A stretch of DNA of 14,845 nt, taken from NCBI GenBank assembly GCA_007130555.1, contig SLSH01000276.1:1-14845 (forward strand), written 5' to 3'. A program made the translations under genes and the position numbers. Source of the stretch: Bacteroidales bacterium. Its GTDB lineage: Bacteria > Bacteroidota > Bacteroidia > Bacteroidales > ML635J-15. Each line of letters opens with the position of its first letter. Positions within the stretch are counted from its first letter, which is position 1. Positions 13,300 through 14,845 of this stretch are shown here, in pieces. The notes under the pieces are model-generated. The model was given only the letters and a program-made list of their open reading frames with translations. It was not told the origin of the DNA and ran no database searches.

Positions 13300-14205
13300 T
13301 TGAAAATTTATAAAAATATAAGTGATAATATCCCCGAAGGGAGCGTTGTAAGTGTCGGATTTTTTGACGGAGTGCATTTAGGTCATAAATATCTTATTGA
13401 AAAACTTAAAGATATCGGAAAACAATATAATTCTCCGACAATGATTATTACAATGTGGCCTCATCCTTTAACTATTTTGAAAAACCAAAATATTAAACTT
13501 CTCACAAGTCAGGACGAAAAAAATAAAATTTTTGAAAAAATGGGTATTGATACTTTGCTTATATTAAATTTCAATAAAGAATTAGCTTCAATAAATGCCC
13601 GGAACTTTATTGATGGTACATTAACTAATAATATAAAGGCAAAAGTACTTTTAAAAGGTTTTAATAATTCGTTTGGTAAGGATGCCGGTAATAATTTTAT
13701 CCCTGACACAGAAAGAATTAAGATTATTACGGCGGATAAATTTCTGTTAAATAATTCTGTGTCTGTTAATTCAACTAAAATCCGGAACTATCTTGATGCA
13801 GGAGATATTAAGTCTGCAACAGAGTTATTGGGATATAATTATAAGATTAAGGGGACTATAAAAGAAGCATATAAAATCGGCAGAAAAATCGGATTTCCTA
13901 CGGCAAATTTAACAGGTATTGATAAGAATAAATTAATTCCCGGTAATGGAGTTTATATTATTCAGGCAAATATTAATGACAACTGGCTACCGGCTATGTT
14001 AAATATCGGAAACAGACCAACTTTCGGACATTTTGATAAAACTTTGGAATTTCATATCTTAGATTTTAATGATAAAATTTATAATAAAAAAATAGAAATT
14101 CGCTTTTTAAAGAAACTGCGAGACGAGAAAAAGTTTGATAATGTTCATTGTCTTATAAAACAATTAAAGCAGGATAAAAAAACAACAAAGGATTATTTTT
14201 GTTAA
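13300..14205 (+). CDS. ribF: Bifunctional riboflavin kinase / FAD synthetase RibF
   Basis: The 301-residue protein has the RibF layout. The N-terminal FMN adenylyltransferase domain has GFFDGVHLGH (20-29, HxGH nucleotide motif) and NSTKIR (157-162, the S/TxxIR block). The C-terminal riboflavin kinase domain has KIGFPTANL (196-204), GNRPTFG (237-243) and TLEFHI with the catalytic Glu250. It phosphorylates riboflavin to FMN and then makes FAD in the cytoplasm. The start is TTG at 13300-13302: the frame is closed by TAA at 13276-13278, the first in-frame ATG is at codon 48, and the family begins with MKIY-like residues just ahead of the first strand. Length is typical (about 300-315). A perfect -7 box (13276-13283) would give a very short leader. 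Confidence 0.95.
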   Translation: MKIYKNISDNIPEGSVVSVGFFDGVHLGHKYLIEKLKDIGKQYNSPTMIITMWPHPLTILKNQNIKLLTSQDEKNKIFEKMGIDTLLILNFNKELASINARNFIDGTLTNNIKAKVLLKGFNNSFGKDAGNNFIPDTERIKIITADKFLLNNSVSVNSTKIRNYLDAGDIKSATELLGYNYKIKGTIKEAYKIGRKIGFPTANLTGIDKNKLIPGNGVYIIQANINDNWLPAMLNIGNRPTFGHFDKTLEFHILDFNDKIYNKKIEIRFLKKLRDEKKFDNVHCLIKQLKQDKKTTKDYFC

Positions 14206-14279
14206 TATTATTATATGCAAATATTTTTTATATTTTTGCATTACTTTATTTATTTATTAATTTTTAAAATATTGATGTT

Positions 14280-14845
14280 ATGGATAAGTTAATTTCAGAA
14301 TTGCCATATAAAGTTAAAGATATAAATTTAGCCGAATTCGGGAGAAAAGAAATTGAAATAGCCGAAAAAGAGATGCCGGGACTAATGAGCATTCGTAAAA
14401 AATATGCTGCCGACAAACCTTTAAAAGGCGTTCGTATCACAGGTTCGTTACACATGACTGTTCAGACTGCAGTTTTAATCGAAACTTTAGCCGAGTTAGG
14501 TGCCGACTTACGATGGGCAAGTTGTAATATTTTTTCAACGCAGGATCATGCAGCCGCAGCTATTGCAGAAACAGGAATTCCTGTATTTGCATGGAAAGGC
14601 GAAACGCTGGAAGAATACTGGTGGTGTACTTTACAGGCATTATCGTTTCCGGGAGGCAAAGGACCAAACTTAATAGTTGATGATGGTGGAGATGCAACCT
14701 TAATGATTCATAAAGGATATTATGCAGAGGAAAATCCTGACCTGTTAAATATCACTTCGGATAATACAGAAGAAAAAATTCTTGTAAAATTACTTAAACA
14801 AGTACTGCAAGCTGATAATAACAAATGGACAAATTGTGTGAAAGA
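14280..14845 (+). CDS. ahcY: Adenosylhomocysteinase, N-terminal part (runs off the window)
   Basis: From ATG 14280 the frame stays open to the end of the window (188 codons of about 430-470). Conserved family blocks are present: GSLHMTVQTAVLIETL (His in the substrate pocket), NIFSTQDHAAAAIA, KGETLEEYWWCTL and DDGGDATLM. The enzyme hydrolyses S-adenosylhomocysteine to adenosine and homocysteine using bound NAD, keeping SAM-dependent methylation running. The NAD-binding domain and C-terminal KxxxYR residues lie beyond the window. ribF ends 74 bases upstream on the same strand. The spacer has ATGCAAATAT and ATATTTTTGCAT as an imperfect hairpin (14215-14241) that could end ribF or hold the TATTTTTG (14231-14238) -7 box, so co-transcription is undecided. 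Confidence 0.96.
   Translation, partial: MDKLISELPYKVKDINLAEFGRKEIEIAEKEMPGLMSIRKKYAADKPLKGVRITGSLHMTVQTAVLIETLAELGADLRWASCNIFSTQDHAAAAIAETGIPVFAWKGETLEEYWWCTLQALSFPGGKGPNLIVDDGGDATLMIHKGYYAEENPDLLNITSDNTEEKILVKLLKQVLQADNNKWTNCVK

Noticed and set aside
14206..14279. SAM or SAH riboswitch before the adenosylhomocysteinase gene
   Set aside because: The spacer is only 74 bases, AT-rich, and shows one simple imperfect hairpin without known riboswitch core motifs.

Overview
The window looks like a chromosomal segment of a low-GC Bacteroidota (Bacteroidales-like) bacterium. The evidence is the AT-rich codon use, several matches to the Bacteroidota promoter pattern (TTTG, about 19 bases, TAnnTTTG), SPII-type lipoproteins, a DUF4369/TlpA-like protein, an LpxH-type lipid A enzyme and Bacteroidota-style intergenic repeats. 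Most genes are housekeeping or envelope genes.

Left part (1-7.7 kb). The 3' end of priA (+) meets a block transcribed leftwards. In transcription order the block is a GT-C-type membrane glycosyltransferase, a VanX-like D-Ala-D-Ala dipeptidase lipoprotein, a broken outer-membrane-protein (OMP) copy, a large cation P-type ATPase, a broken ATP-cone protein, a broken HPF/RaiA-like ribosome hibernation gene, a 3' fragment of the vanX gene, and an intact OMP gene. The key structure is a direct repeat of about 440-500 bp (841-1342 and 5116-5553, about 96% identical by hand alignment, with one 64-bp deletion). Each copy spans the end of vanX, the vanX-OMP spacer with a good promoter, and the start of OMP. 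The left copy keeps OMP intact and vanX truncated; the right copy keeps vanX intact and OMP broken. The 3.7 kb between them (ATPase, ATP-cone remnant, HPF remnant) therefore looks like an inserted, partly eroded stress-type cassette, with the ATPase the only intact gene. The right copy still carries the OMP promoter, pointing at the ATPase.

Middle part (7.7-11.7 kb). kynU (kynureninase) is followed after 2 bases by an SGNH hydrolase, a pair that suggests linked metabolism. This pair converges, with a 12-bp overlap, on lpxH, which is preceded on its own strand by a thioredoxin-fold lipoprotein that has lost both CXXC cysteines.

Right part (11.7-14.8 kb). Two gene-poor stretches (11714-12101 and 12459-13299) flank a small secreted protein of unknown function and are full of hairpins, short tandem repeats and nested inverted repeats. 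ribF (TTG start) and the first part of the adenosylhomocysteinase gene follow on the + strand. No rRNA, tRNA, CRISPR array or transposase was seen.
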